In this document: positions 1 through 11,163 of the stretch, in pieces | Layout of the letters: every line of letters starts with the position of its first letter | How positions within the stretch are numbered: position 1 is the stretch's first letter | Source of the DNA: Yponomeuta sedellus | Taxonomy: Eukaryota; Arthropoda; Insecta; Lepidoptera; Yponomeutidae | Direction: 5' to 3' | Length of the DNA stretch: 64,000 bases | Assembly (NCBI GenBank): GCA_934045075.1 | Contig: OW203744.1 | Location: 1,178,001 to 1,242,000, forward strand | The notes under the pieces: generated by a model | Seen by the model: only the letters and a program-made list of their open reading frames with translations | Told to the model about the DNA's origin: nothing | Database searches by the model: none | Position numbers and translations under genes: made by a program

Positions 1-57
1 ACTTATTGAACGTTACAAGTAAAACTAGGTGTCTACTAGCTCTGTTACAACATTATG

Positions 58-264
58 CTTTTTCCAAGCGCTTTCGTGCTTCGCAAGGCAAGTTAAGCGG
101 TTAATGCCGGCCGTCATGTATTGGCAGTCGTTAACCCATGTCAGAGGCCGTATAAGCGGTTTGATAACTTCTAACAGTAAGGCCCGTGGTGGAATATGGC
201 CTAACCTTCCTGCCATGCAGGAAGAGACCCGTGCCCCAGCAGTTGGGCCATACAAAGGGTCGAT
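58..264 (+). repeat. Family F retroposon, headless fragment
   Basis: Matches the body of family F seen at 1317, 2433, 14525 and 17395: a run ending in cgtgcttcgcaaggca, then the conserved stretch around gtcagaggcc, then the segment with aagagacccgtgccccagca. The block between the aaggcccg and gtggtgg motifs is missing compared with full copies. The first 57 bases contain a fragment like the LINE J tail (aacgttacaa, aactaggtg). The open frames here are repeat sequence, not genes. Confidence 0.7.
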
Positions 265-504
265 CATACCTGCTTTTTCACTTCTGCGTATCGATGCACT
301 CTGTCGTACTTCGTCGATGCCAATCTAACGACCGGGTTTGTTTTGAGCAACAACGTCAATTTCGATTTTAACCCTATAAGACTATTATATTTATTATATA
401 CCTACTTTTAATATTAAGATACCCGCTAAATCTAGGAATATGGCAAAAAAGGAATATGCGAAATAATATATAATATGTGCTATACGGAGCAATTAGGAAA
501 ATAA

Positions 505-795
505 TATATGGAGAGGTGGTAGAGTGGAGCGGTAGAACGCCGGCTTCTCAATCGGAGGGTCGTGGATTCGAATCCCGCCATGTACCAACGACTTTGTTTT
601 CTAAGTTATATACATTTGTGAAATTACCAATACCATTCGCTAACGGAGAAGGAAAACATCGTGAGGAAACTTGACTGTCTTTAGTCGTTCAAAAACCTCA
701 GCTCTTGAAACTGTCGATGTGAAATTGAAATTCATTTCATACTTTCTCTTCCTGAGAGAATGCCTGGGACGTTTATAGGCTACGTAAAAAAATGC
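505..795 (+). repeat. Family E SINE, near full length, tRNA-like head
   Basis: A tRNA-like head (about 509-582) carries A-box-like and B-box-like promoter blocks (gattcgaatcccgcc). It is followed by a body with the conserved aacatcgtgaggaaac and by a tail related to ctgagagaatgcctgggacg and ataggctacgtaaaaaa. The same order recurs in reverse at 40015-40320. The head and internal Pol III-type promoter indicate a SINE. It is not a functional tRNA gene because the stems are imperfect. Confidence 0.7.
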
Positions 796-1316
796 GGTCC
801 AATGAGAATAGGACAAATGTAATTGTGTTTTTATTATTATTAAAGTTGTACGTAATTATTATAGGTTGGTCTATGCAGTGTATTATAATTAATATAATAT
901 TTACATTCATAATCAAATTTTGTTTCAACGTAAAGAGTTAAATTCTGTAACTTGTTTTTTGGTCTCGTAAAGAAACTACTTATGTCCAAACTACATTGTC
1001 ACTTCTGAGCGGAAGTCTGGTTACCCATAATACAGAGTTATCTAGTTTGGGGACCATGCACTATTTTTGTACACTTTTATGACAGTAAAGTTATACAAAT
1101 TTGTATTTTACGTTCCTGTGTACAGGAAAATCTTTGGCATTACTCCATTGCTGACGCTAGGACTCGTCAGGTGCTCGCGATGATTAATAGTGTTGCGGGC
1201 GTCGATTAGTGCCCCTTCCCCCAGCCCTCAGCCCGCCCACTCCCGCTGGGGAGAGGGGGCATGGGAGTGACGAGAGCTTTGACAGGTTTTTGAAGGCTTT
1301 TAATCGTTGGTAGAGG
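796..1316. other. Intergenic, no gene seen
   Basis: AT-rich up to about 1130, then a GC-rich patch (1140-1290) with cytosine and guanine runs. No convincing ORF, RNA gene or recognised repeat. Confidence 0.5.
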
Positions 1317-1640
1317 AGAAGCGCTCGTGGCCTAGTCGAACCGAGTGATTGAAATCAATCACTCGTATGTAACAAAGAGCACGGTCAGGCGCAGGATGGG
1401 TGTCCGTCCTGTGACTACCGCTAGTGGCATTTTTCCGAGCGCCTTCGGTCTTCGCAAGGCACGATGAGCCGTTTGTGCTGGCAGTCAGGCAATGGCAGTC
1501 GTTAAGCCATATCAGAGGCCTTATGGGCGGCTTGATAACTTCTGACAGTAAGGCCGGCCACTGTCTTACAATCTTCCACCAACCCGAACTTGGCCCCCGT
1601 GGTGGAGTATGGCCTACACTTTCCTCTGGGAAGAGACCCG
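1317..1640 (+). repeat. Family F retroposon with diverged 5S-like head
   Basis: The head contains caggatgggtgtccgtcc, which corresponds to the internal control region of 5S rRNA. It is followed by ctagtggcatttttccgagcg and the standard family F body (tcagaggccttatgggcgg, cttggcccccgtggtgga). The very start (gctcgtggcctag, then a short inverted pair around gtgattgaaatcaatcac) defines a sub-lineage also seen at 13862. Confidence 0.65.
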
Positions 1641-1747
1641 TGCCTCTACAAAATACAGTCCACTCAACTAATATAAGTACCTATGTGCTACATTAGTAAC
1701 GTGAAACAGTTCAGGTTAAAGTTAAGTGGACTATATTTTGTAGGGGC
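1641..1747. mobile_element. Tiny inverted-repeat element (MITE-like)
   Basis: Inverted ends of about 22 bp: ctacaaaatacagtccact on the left and its complement, ending in tattttgtag, on the right, enclosing about 60 bp. It abuts the truncated 3' end of a family F copy. No coding capacity. Confidence 0.5.
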
Positions 1748-2064
1748 TACTGATTAAAAAAACCGAGATTTACTATTTTTAAGACAAAAGGGGGATTCGA
1801 ATCTACGACCTTCCGAATGTGAGACCGACTTCTCTATGATGTTTTAAGACGATAATAATCCGCATAATTGTTTTATTAATTTTTGAGCCCCTATCGAGCG
1901 GCGGGCTTGTATAAAAGAATCAACGCACCCACATGTTGTTACACTGAGGAGATTATGATAAAATATCTCGCGCAAGTTGCCTTGTTTCTGTACACTGGGT
2001 CTCAGCTGGAAGTCACCGTTTTATGGCACTGTTAGGGTGCTAATCGCTGGATAAGTAAGTAAAT

Positions 2065-2745
2065 AGATCGATCGCTCGTGGCCCAAATGATTACAACTGA
2101 TCACTTGAGTTAGTGTATTAAATATAATATAATAATGTGGGTACAGCGATATCATTCCGATGTAAAACTTAACTGCAAAGTAGGTACTCGGGGCTGCAAG
2201 TGATGCAAATTACTTCAGTCAGATGTCGCTGCATGTACGTAATACAGAGTACATTTTAAAGAGGTTCGAAATTTCACTGATGCCGGTGCGTCGCCCATTA
2301 GCTCACTTGGAAACAGCGCTGGCACGGATAGCCAGAGGTCGCGGGCTCGAATCCCGGCATGGGTGGAATTTTTAGAATCTATATAGGTTTTTAAAATTGT
2401 CCTTAGCACGGGTTAGTGCATTACAAATAATATGATCACTTGAGTTAAGCAACAACAGGCGAGGTCAGGTGCAGGATGTGTGGCCGTCCCGTGACTAACG
2501 CTAGTGGCATTTTTCTTAGTGCTTTCGTGTTTCGTAAGTCGCGTTAAGCCGTTGGTGCTGGTTGTTGTAATGGTTTTCGTTAAGCCATGTCAGAGGCCTT
2601 ATGGGCAGCTTGATAACTTCTGACAGTAAGGCCCGCTATTGTTTGTTTGTGGTGGAGTATGGCCTAACTTTCCTGCAATGCGTTCAAAGAGCAAAGAGAC
2701 CCGTACCCCAGCAGTGGGAACATACAAGGGTTGATAACGTTATCC
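2065..2745 (+). repeat. Family F retroposon split by a family A insertion
   Basis: The family F head runs to 2112 and resumes at 2433 after the family A copy. The resumed part contains ttaagcaacaacaggcgagg and tcaggtgcaggatg, matching the 5S rRNA internal promoter region in order and spacing. The body ends near 2745 with ccccagcagtggga. The 15-base duplication at the break shows that F was resident before A arrived. Confidence 0.75.
2113..2432 (+). repeat. Family A retroposon, full unit, with TSD
   Basis: A 320-bp insertion flanked by a perfect 15-bp duplication TGATCACTTGAGTTA (2098-2112 and 2433-2447). A tRNA-like cloverleaf lies in the middle (about 2289-2370), not at the 5' end. Its acceptor-like stem is cgcccat/atgggtg, its anticodon-like stem is ctggc/gccag, and it has a B box. 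The 3' end carries the hallmark taaaattgtccttagcacgg and an A-rich tail. The duplication length points to target-primed reverse transcription by a LINE enzyme. Confidence 0.85.
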
Positions 2746-2889
2746 AAGGATAAACAGATAAATATTTGATTAGGCTTGTCACCCAAATCGTCTAAGGAGA
2801 GTTCCGCAAACGTCATTGATGCAAGAAGTTGTTAAGAGTTGTCCACTGGTTAGGGCTGACCTATGGATAGACAGATGGATAGTGTTCAG

Positions 2890-2965
2890 GTGAATCAGGA
2901 TCGTGGCAAGTGGCAGTCGCTGGTTTCAGCCTACATCTCCGAGATGCAGACGTGAGTTTTATGTT
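2890..2965 (+). repeat. LINE R 3'-tail fragment
   Basis: Contains ggatcgtggcaagtggcagtc and a degenerate tacatctccgagatgcag-gtgag end. This is the extreme 3' part of the LINE whose longer copy is at 45610-46399. Confidence 0.6.
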
Positions 2966-3072
2966 ATAGTAGCTGGTGGCCGCGACTGCGTCTGCGCAGA
3001 ATTAGTATTTTGAGTAGCGTGGCGTAGAAAAAAACTAACACTGACATTAAAATTATCATACTATTATTTATT

Positions 3073-3340
3073 TTAATGCACTAACCCGTGCTAAGGTCAA
3101 TTTAACCTAACCTATCTGCAAAGTAGATAGTCGGGGCTGTAAGTGATGCAATTTACTTAAGCCAGATGTCGCTGCCTGTACGTAATACAGAGAATAGTGT
3201 AAAGAGGTTCGAAGTTTCACTGACGCCGGTGAGTCGCCCATTAGCTCAGTTGGAAAGAGCGCTGGCACGCATAGCCAGAGGGTTCGCGGGTTCAAATCCC
3301 GGCATGGGTGGAATTTTTAGCCTCTAAATAGGTTATTTAA
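3073..3340 (+). repeat. Family A retroposon beginning with its own inverted tail
   Basis: Starts with the complement of the family tail (aatgcactaacccgtgctaa), then switches at about 3105 to the forward unit, and runs through the cloverleaf (3235-3311) to gcctctaaataggtt. Only a weak target duplication is visible (ttatca/ttatca), so boundaries are approximate. Confidence 0.7.
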
Positions 3341-3766
3341 GTTATCACATAAAGAATTGTTGGGTCGCATTTCAAAAATATCACACAATCACACTTCACA
3401 CTAATATTACAAAGGCGAAAGTTTGTCGAAAGTGTGTATGATTGTTACTTCTTCACGTCTAACGGCTGGAGCGATTTTAATAAAATTTGCTTTGGAGTTA
3501 GCTGATACGCTGGATTAACACATAGGCTACGTTTGACTGCGGAAAAATAAATATCTTATACCCATGGGAAAATCGATAAACAGCTGGTAACACCGCGGGG
3601 CACAGCTAGAATCTTTATAAATTGTAGCCGATGTGTTATTCTGATGTATAAGCTATATTATTAGCATATCCTGGTAGCAAAATAGGATGATATGATTAAC
3701 GGATATGATAGTTAAGGAAATTACAAACATTAAAATAATATCGACCCTATTTGTACAAATTAAATA

Positions 3767-3870
3767 CGGCGGGCACCAGTGAGAATCGAACTCACGTCTT
3801 CTGTTATGGCAGCCAAATGAGTTAACCGCTAGACGAACGAGGCAGTCAATAATGTAAAGGTTGATCTGTT
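3767..3870 (-). repeat. tRNA-like SINE, family D type
   Basis: Read on the minus strand it has gcctcgttcgtctagcggtta (A-box region) and gtgagttcgattctcac (B box), followed by a short acceptor-like end. The upstream sequence (gatcaacctttacattatt) recurs at 18306-18330 with another tRNA-like copy, so this is a dispersed family rather than a unique tRNA gene. Confidence 0.55.
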
Positions 3871-4074
3871 GTGTTATTAATTTCTATTTTATTTATTAAG
3901 TGGCTCTGGTGACAATCAGATAACTAAGTATATAAAATTAAAAGTTTATGGTTCTAAGCCTGACTGCCCCCCAAAACATTCGCACACGTTTCTTTAAGAG
4001 TAGGCGTAAAAACAAAACTTAAACACAAAACATTTATACACAACTTGCTGTGCCCCGCGGTGTTACCCCCGGAG

Positions 4075-4285
4075 TCGACGACCTCCGTGGCGTAGCGGTA
4101 GCGCGTCTGCCTATCATGCAAGATGTCTCGGGTTCGAATCCCGGCTGGGAACAAAAAAAAACCCCAGGTCTTGGATCTTTAGATGTTTGTGATGTCGTTG
4201 TTTCTGGTTCCCGCGATACAGGGTATCCTAGTGTGGGGCCAGAAGCAATTTATGTGCTTGTATGTAAATGTAATGTAATGTTTAT
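4075..4285 (+). repeat. Family B SINE (tRNA-Gly-like head)
   Basis: The head gacctccgtggcgtagcggt through the B box gggttcgaatcccggc folds like a tRNA. The body contains ggtcttggat, gatgtcgttgtttctggttc and gtatcctagtgtggggccag. It ends in taatgtaatgt repeats. The same element is at 29112-29325 (+), 61195-61390 (-) and, more diverged, 15425-15617 (-). Confidence 0.8.
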
Positions 4286-4484
4286 CAATTTTCCCATGGG
4301 GTATAAGATATTTATTTTTCCGCAGTCAAACGTAGCCTATGTGTTAATCCAGGGTGTCAGCTAACTCCATACCAAACTTTATTAAAATCGCTCCAGCCGT
4401 TACACGTGAAGACGTAACAAACATACACACTTTCGACAAACTTTCTCCTTTATAACAGTGTAACAGTGCGACGTGATATTACTG

Positions 4485-4620
4485 TGTTGTGTACTGTACG
4501 TGGAGTCAGTACCTACATGTGGGCCGCCCGCATGCAGGAGTTATCTCCACACGAGTTGATACAGAGGCTCTCCCGAATGGTCAGGGTTGCCACATTAAAA
4601 AAATGAGGTCCGGATCAGCC
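4485..4620 (-). repeat. Family D SINE body fragment
   Basis: The complement matches 18186-18306: ggcaaccctgacca, then cctctgtatca, then gataactcctgcatgcgg. No tRNA head is left. Confidence 0.55.
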
Positions 4621-4708
4621 GTTATTAACCGATTTAAAAAAAGTGGTGATTTCAGCACAACTGTTTTTAAAAGACTTAAAAAAAGTGAGATAGACTGATA
4701 GCGAACAC

Positions 4709-4851
4709 TTTATCTATAATATAAAAATGAATCGTTGAATGTGTTGGTAAGCGCAAATCTCAAGAGCAGCTGGACTATTCGTTAAAGTACGAGGATGGTT
4801 CTTACGGAGAGAAAAAAAAACAGGTACGAAGTTCGCTGGGGCAGCTAGTTG
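4709..4851 (+). mobile_element. Short non-autonomous Helitron-like element
   Basis: Begins tctataatataaaaatgaat and ends gggcagctag followed by T. It shares aagtacgaggatggttctta with the copy at 45379-45597. TC-type 5' ends and CTAG-type 3' ends inserted between A and T are Helitron features. The usual 3' hairpin was not clearly seen. Confidence 0.5.
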
Positions 4852-5261
4852 TACATAAAGAAGGAAATTACACAGATAGTTGTGCCTTTGCACAACCATA
4901 TGTTCACGGAGATTTTAGCAAGGCTGTTTTTACTATTTTCAAAAAAGATGGAGGTTCTCTGTACGTTCGAATCTATAACTTTTCCATGTTCCTCGATTAC
5001 TCTAAGACGTCTGAACCGATATGGAAAATTCTTTTTATTTATTGACGTTTATCGCCAAATCTTTTATTTTTTTTACTTGACCGAATTTTTGTTTATTGAA
5101 AATTTAAATAATAAAGCCTCTTTACCATTTTATAAAATATAAAGAATCAAAATATAAACTTACAGCATTAAGTCCGCAACATTGTCATTGTTTTAATATT
5201 TCTTTTTAAAAAACCTATTTAAAAAGAAATATTTTAATAAAGAATATTCTTATCTTATCTT

Positions 5262-5410
5262 ATTTAGAGGCTAAAAATTCCACCCATGCCGGGATTCGAA
5301 CCCGCGACCTCTGGGTATCCGTGCCAGTGCTCTTTCCAACAGCTAATGGGCGACTCACCGGCATCAGTGAAATTTTGAACCTCTTTACACTACTCTCTGT
5401 ATTACTTTTT
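5262..5410 (-). repeat. Family A retroposon, 5'-truncated
   Basis: Minus-strand copy with the cloverleaf (about 5283-5357, B box ggattcgaacccgcgacc as read on +) and the adjoining 5' part up to the gtaatacagagagtagt region. Its 3' end is the short type, stopping at gcctctaaata. Confidence 0.7.
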
Positions 5411-5519
5411 ATATATGTGCAATAAACCCATCAATAATAATATGACAACTATATGCAAATAACGCATGAGTCAAATTTTATGCGCATTTTACATTTTTAA
5501 ATATTTTATGTATTTATGT

Positions 5520-5680
5520 CGGCAGGCGGTCGTCGCAGGAGAGGTAGGCCAAGAAAACGTTGGCGAGACGATCTCGACCGACACATGCCGGAGTGGTCTG
5601 AGGTGGCACAAGACAGAAACATCTGACCTGAGTTGGGGGAGGCCTTTGCCCAGCAGTGGGACACAAACGAGGCTAGGTAA
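5520..5680 (+). pseudogene. C-terminal fragment of a LINE reverse transcriptase
   Basis: One frame reads RRRGRPRKRWRDDLDRHM followed by EWSEVAQDRN, then after one stop GEAFAQQWDTN. The GRPRKRW-DDL and AxxRxxW/FAQQWD pattern is the end of RTE-like LINE ORFs common in insects. A second remnant with the same ending lies at 12905-13015. Only the last ~55 codons remain, so it is dead. Confidence 0.65.
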
Positions 5681-5929
5681 AAAAAAAATTATTTTTTTAT
5701 ATCTGAGTGGAAAAGCCGTTTTTATTCTCTAGAGGATAAAGTAAATTGAATTTAGAACATCGTGTGCACTAAGTTTGTGAATTAAAAAAATATTACACTC
5801 AATTTAAATAACTGTAGCAACGTTACTTTAAAATTTTCTTAATTATACCTTAGTATTATTTTGCTATAATTTAAATATTATTCTGTAATTGTAAACGGTT
5901 TTTTTTTGCATTTAGTCATTTCCTCGCTG

Positions 5930-6141
5930 AGGTGGAATGAAAAGTTACGTGTTGCACTCGAATGCAAAGATTTTTCACCTCGTGCTCTTTTGATTCCCTC
6001 GCTTACGCTCAGGATTCTAATTTTGAATCACACGCTGCGCTCGTGACTCAATTTTAGAATCCTTCGCTTGCTCGGTCATCAAAATTGAACACGCGGTTAA
6101 AAAGCAACTTTCCACTCTTGTCTAACAAATAACTATTGTAC
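5930..6141. repeat. Dispersed repeat with TCGCT-type iterations; border of the big inverted repeat
   Basis: Contains tcgcttacgctcagg, cacgctgcgctcgtg and cttcgcttgctcgg spaced by AT-rich arms that are themselves inverted (gattctaattttgaatca versus tgactcaattttagaatc). From about 5994 to 6144 it is a direct repeat of 8602-8752, which is the centre of the inverted repeat. Confidence 0.75.
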
Positions 6142-7334
6142 CTGAGATTTTTTCCTAGTAGATATTACTTTAATGTCTCACCAGCATTAAATAAAGAAAG
6201 AAAGTGTTCCGCATACCCTTTGAGGTTAGCTAAGAAATTAGGAAAAATCAAGTCTATACCACACTTTTTTACCCCAATTAAATTACAATTAAGTCCATAC
6301 TCTCTTCTTCTTCCATTCTTCCCGCGGGTGTCGTAAAAGGCGACTAAGGGACACAAACCGGGGTGTGGGCAGCAGCGCTCCCTGCAGTACAGTTCCACCA
6401 AACTGCGATCCCCAACCGGCATGCCCAGTGTGGGGATTATGGGCATTACCCCCCAAGGATGACACAACCTTGCGCTATGGCGCTCATTAGGGGAGGTCTA
6501 TGTCCAGCAGTGGACTAATATAGCCTGAAGAAGAAGGTTTTTTTTACATAAAAAAAAAATATAGAACCGAACAGTCTATTTTTCCTTACTTGTCCAATTT
6601 ACTAAACAAGATTCTACCGGTGAAGTATGACTTTTTAGTAAAAAACTGCCATATTCCCATAAATGAAGTAATCTGGGACACTATTTTAGGTAACACGCTG
6701 CCAAATTTATAAACAAAGGTCATGAACTTGCGAGAAAATATCTATTTTTAGCATGAAATGTCAATTTTGAGGTTAGCATCTTGTTTACTAAATTGGACAA
6801 GTAAGGATAAATAGACTGCTGGGCTGGACTTGGACGGCTGGTAAGGGGCGTCCCAGGCGGACATACATCGACTAAATGGGGGATGTATTAGCAAAGGGAA
6901 GATAAAAAGTACCCGGAACCGGCGTGCGTGCATGCAACGACTTATGAACGTTGATAAAGCGAAGGTGGTCTGTCAGGATCGTGGCAGGTGGCAGTCCCTG
7001 CCTACCCTGGGATACAGGCGTGAGGTTATGTATGTATGTAAGGATAAATAGACTGTAGTAGGAGTATTTTATACAACGCGTAAGTCTTCTCCGCGCCCCC
7101 ATCCCAGGTCATTTCTGTGTGTCCCAGGCTCTAAGCTACCACCAGTGAGCGGTATGTATGTACCAATGACTTTGTTTAATTTCAAAGTTACGTACATTTG
7201 CGAATTTGTAGTCGCGATACCACACGCTAACGGTGAAGGAAAACATCGTGAGGAAACCCGCGGCTTGGTAGCTCTCATTAAGTAGATGCAAAAAGGCCAA
7301 TATTAGGCTCTACAATGTATTTAAAACGCTTAAC

Positions 7335-7720
7335 CTTGTAACGGTGCAAACCTCTTCACACCATTTTATTTCTTTTTCTATCTATCATTTTCAAATATTT
7401 AAATTACGTCACACATTATTCGATTTTCCTCATTTTTCATAATTACCCTGGAACGTTGTATATATTTATAATAATAAATAAACTCTGGAACGACTTCAGG
7501 TGTGGTTTTATTTATAGATTTAGTATAATATTTTAATAAAACAGAAAAACTGGATAAAAACGGATGCAGGTATAAAGTCAGATCTGGTCAAAGTGTAAAG
7601 TAGTAGTGGTGAAAAATGAGGGAATACGAAGAATGTGTGACGTACATAATTTAAATATTTGAAAATGATGGATGGAAAAAGAAATAAAAATGGTGTAAAG
7701 AGGTTTGCACCGTTACAACC
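7335..7720. mobile_element. Element T: inverted-repeat DNA element
   Basis: Ends are ttgtaacggtgcaaacctct and its complement, with inverted similarity continuing inward through tttcaaatatttaaatta and gtgtgacgta. The mirror copy is at 9586-9970. A relative sits in KXD1 intron 2 (54000-54262) and an isolated end at 26117-26145. No transposase seen; non-autonomous. Confidence 0.6.
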
Positions 7721-7792
7721 CTTCGACTAGATCTGACTATTTTACCTGCTTATCCGTTTAGTATTTTCTAAGGTTAACACGAGCAGTAGACA

Positions 7793-7946
7793 TTTTTAAA
7801 ACTGTTTTTATACGGATTTATGCTCGTTTATTACATTTTTTACAATTTTCCAACGTTTCGGCACTTTTTCAGGTGCCGCGGTCCCGGATGATTGTAAAAA
7901 ATGTAATAAACGAGCATAAATCCGTATAAAAACAGTTTTAATTATG
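7793..7946. repeat. Long hairpin with ~50-bp arms
   Basis: The arm aaaactgtttttatacggat, continuing to tttttacaat, is repeated in inverse after a loop holding caacgtttcggcac and gtgccgcggtcc. The mirror copy is at 9359-9512. Confidence 0.8.
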
Positions 7947-8596
7947 CTTATCCGTTTTTATCCAGTTTTCTGTTTTACTGTAAAATATTACTATAAATCT
8001 ACAAATAAAGCCACAATTGAAGGCGTTCCAGTGTTTATTAATATTTGTAAAGGATATACAACGTTCCACTACCCTTTACATTCACGGTCGGTTAAAAACA
8101 CATGCGGTCCCACGTCGCAGGTAAGTACCACTAATAGGGCTGCCACCTAACGGGTGAGCCTTGAATGCTGTCTGTCTGGGCTCTGGCTTTTTTTTTATAA
8201 TCTTTATTGTGAAAGGGTTTTGTGCAAAAAATTACAATTTCACCCTTATAGCTAAGACGAAAATCAGAGCACAGATTTTGATCTTAATGCTAAAAGTATA
8301 ACATGTTACTTAAAATTAAACTTAAATATTACTTTACTGCTAACTCTAGCAGTGGCCTCCGGGTTAGCACATTTTTAATTTACCAAAGTTATATTAGGTA
8401 AATAGTACTAATACTAATAAAAAAAAAATCCTAGGTTATAAATGTTCTACTGCAGGGCTCAAGCCTTCTCTTAGAGAGAGTATGGGCTTAAATACCACGC
8501 GTGCCCGCTGCGGATTGGTTTTTTCAAGTGGGTTTTATAACACCTCAGACAAACAGGTACAATAGTTATTTGTTAGACAAGAGTGGAAAGTTGCTT

Positions 8597-8709
8597 ACGC
8601 TTTCCCTCGCTTACGCTCAGGATTCTAATTTTGAATCACACGCTGCGCTCGTGACTCAATTTTAGAATCCTTCGCTTGCTCGGTCATCAAAATTGAACAC
8701 GCGGTTAAA
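8597..8709. repeat. Spacer at the centre of the inverted repeat
   Basis: About 113 bp between the arms, consisting of the TCGCT-type repeat also found at 5994-6100. The arm bases immediately on each side (gtggaaagttgctt and aagcaactttccac) are the first paired positions. Confidence 0.85.
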
Positions 8710-11163
8710 AAGCAACTTTCCACTCTTGTCTAACAAATAACTATTGTACCTGTTTGTCTGAGGTGTTATAAAACCCACTTGAAAAAACCAATCCGCAGCG
8801 GGCACGCGTGGTATTTAAGCCCATACTCTCTCTAAGAGAAGGCTTGAGCCCTGCAGTAGAACATTTATAACCTAGGATTTTTTTTTATTAGTATTAGTAC
8901 TATTTACCTAATATAACTTTGGTAAATTAAAAATGTGCTAACCCGGAGGCCACTGCTAGAGTTAGCAGTAAAGTAATATTTAAGTTTAATTTTAAGTAAC
9001 ATGTTATACTTTTAGCATTAAGATCAAAATCTGTGCTCTGATTTTCGTCTTAGCTATAAGGGTGAAATTGTAATTTTTTGCACAAAACCCTTTCACAATA
9101 AAGATTATAAAAAAAAAGCCAGAGCCCAGACAGACAGCATTCAAGGCTCACCCGTTAGGTGGCAGCCCTATTAGTGGTACTTACCTGCGACGTGGGACCG
9201 CATGTGTTTTTAACCGACCGTGAATGTAAAGGGTAGTGGAACGTTGTATATCCTTTACAAATATTAATAAACACTGGAACGCCTTCAATTGTGGCTTTAT
9301 TTGTAGATTTATAGTAATATTTTACAGTAAAACAGAAAACTGGATAAAAACGGATAAGCATAATTAAAACTGTTTTTATACGGATTTATGCTCGTTTATT
9401 ACATTTTTTACAATCATCCGGGACCGCGGCACCTGAAAAAGTGCCGAAACGTTGGAAAATTGTAAAAAATGTAATAAACGAGCATAAATCCGTATAAAAA
9501 CAGTTTTAAAAATGTCTACTGCTCGTGTTAACCTTAGAAAATACTAAACGGATAAGCAGGTAAAATAGTCAGATCTAGTCGAAGGGTTGTAACGGTGCAA
9601 ACCTCTTTACACCATTTTTATTTCTTTTTCCATCCATCATTTTCAAATATTTAAATTATGTACGTCACACATTCTTCGTATTCCCTCATTTTTCACCACT
9701 ACTACTTTACACTTTGACCAGATCTGACTTTATACCTGCATCCGTTTTTATCCAGTTTTTCTGTTTTATTAAAATATTATACTAAATCTATAAATAAAAC
9801 CACACCTGAAGTCGTTCCAGAGTTTATTTATTATTATAAATATATACAACGTTCCAGGGTAATTATGAAAAATGAGGAAAATCGAATAATGTGTGACGTA
9901 ATTTAAATATTTGAAAATGATAGATAGAAAAAGAAATAAAATGGTGTGAAGAGGTTTGCACCGTTACAAGGTTAAGCGTTTTAAATACATTGTAGAGCCT
10001 AATATTGGCCTTTTTGCATCTACTTAATGAGAGCTACCAAGCCGCGGGTTTCCTCACGATGTTTTCCTTCACCGTTAGCGTGTGGTATCGCGACTACAAA
10101 TTCGCAAATGTACGTAACTTTGAAATTAAACAAAGTCATTGGTACATACATACCGCTCACTGGTGGTAGCTTAGAGCCTGGGACACACAGAAATGACCTG
10201 GGATGGGGGCGCGGAGAAGACTTACGCGTTGTATAAAATACTCCTACTACAGTCTATTTATCCTTACATACATACATAACCTCACGCCTGTATCCCAGGG
10301 TAGGCAGGGACTGCCACCTGCCACGATCCTGACAGACCACCTTCGCTTTATCAACGTTCATAAGTCGTTGCATGCACGCACGCCGGTTCCGGGTACTTTT
10401 TATCTTCCCTTTGCTAATACATCCCCCATTTAGTCGATGTATGTCCGCCTGGGACGCCCCTTACCAGCCGTCCAAGTCCAGCCCAGCAGTCTATTTATCC
10501 TTACTTGTCCAATTTAGTAAACAAGATGCTAACCTCAAAATTGACATTTCATGCTAAAAATAGATATTTTCTCGCAAGTTCATGACCTTTGTTTATAAAT
10601 TTGGCAGCGTGTTACCTAAAATAGTGTCCCAGATTACTTCATTTATGGGAATATGGCAGTTTTTTACTAAAAAGTCATACTTCACCGGTAGAATCTTGTT
10701 TAGTAAATTGGACAAGTAAGGAAAAATAGACTGTTCGGTTCTATATTTTTTTTTTATGTAAAAAAAACCTTCTTCTTCAGGCTATATTAGTCCACTGCTG
10801 GACATAGACCTCCCCTAATGAGCGCCATAGCGCAAGGTTGTGTCATCCTTGGGGGGTAATGCCCATAATCCCCACACTGGGCATGCCGGTTGGGGATCGC
10901 AGTTTGGTGGAACTGTACTGCAGGGAGCGCTGCTGCCCACACCCCGGTTTGTGTCCCTTAGTCGCCTTTTACGACACCCGCGGGAAGAATGGAAGAAGAA
11001 GAGAGTATGGACTTAATTGTAATTTAATTGGGGTAAAAAAGTGTGGTATAGACTTGATTTTTCCTAATTTCTTAGCTAACCTCAAAGGGTATGCGGAACA
11101 CTTTCTTTCTTTATTTAATGCTGGTGAGACATTAAAGTAATATCTACTAGGAAAAAATCTCAG
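8710..11163. repeat. Right arm of the ~2.45-kb inverted repeat
   Basis: Mirror image of 6142-8596 with the same elements in reverse order: family E tail, LINE-like end, hairpin (9359-9512), element T (9586-9970), family E piece (10045-10147), LINE R tail (10260-10469), MITE (10485-10733) and family G (10770-10995). Outside 11163 the sequences diverge after a short shared aatagtt. Confidence 0.95.

Larger units (their letters stand above)
3400..4450. repeat. Pair of inverted copies of one dispersed repeat
   Basis: Left copy about 3400-3605 and right copy about 4035-4450 in opposite orientation. Shared landmarks are ggcgaaagtttgtcgaaagtg, ggattaacacataggctacg and the end caccgcggggcacagc. A related copy is at 55625-55745. 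SINE B (4075-4285) interrupts the right copy and a tRNA-like element sits between them. I know this repeat as very common in lepidopteran DNA; its class is not certain. Confidence 0.6.
6142..8596. repeat. Left arm of a ~2.45-kb inverted repeat
   Basis: Every base I compared pairs with 8710-11163 read backwards. The one difference seen is a homopolymer (ten A near 8420 versus nine T near 8885). In order it holds: a family G copy (about 6310-6535), a MITE with ~42-bp ends (6572-6820, end cagtctatttttccttactt), a LINE R tail (6836-7045), a family E piece (7158-7260), an element T copy (7335-7720), a long hairpin (7793-7946), a LINE-like 3' end (8180-8410) and a family E tail (8430-8545). No gene. 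All ORFs occur in mirror pairs. Confidence 0.95.

Noticed and set aside
7944..9361. Mirror-image ORFs in the inverted repeat
   Set aside because: They occur in identical pairs only because the arms are identical; they cover hairpin and element T sequence.
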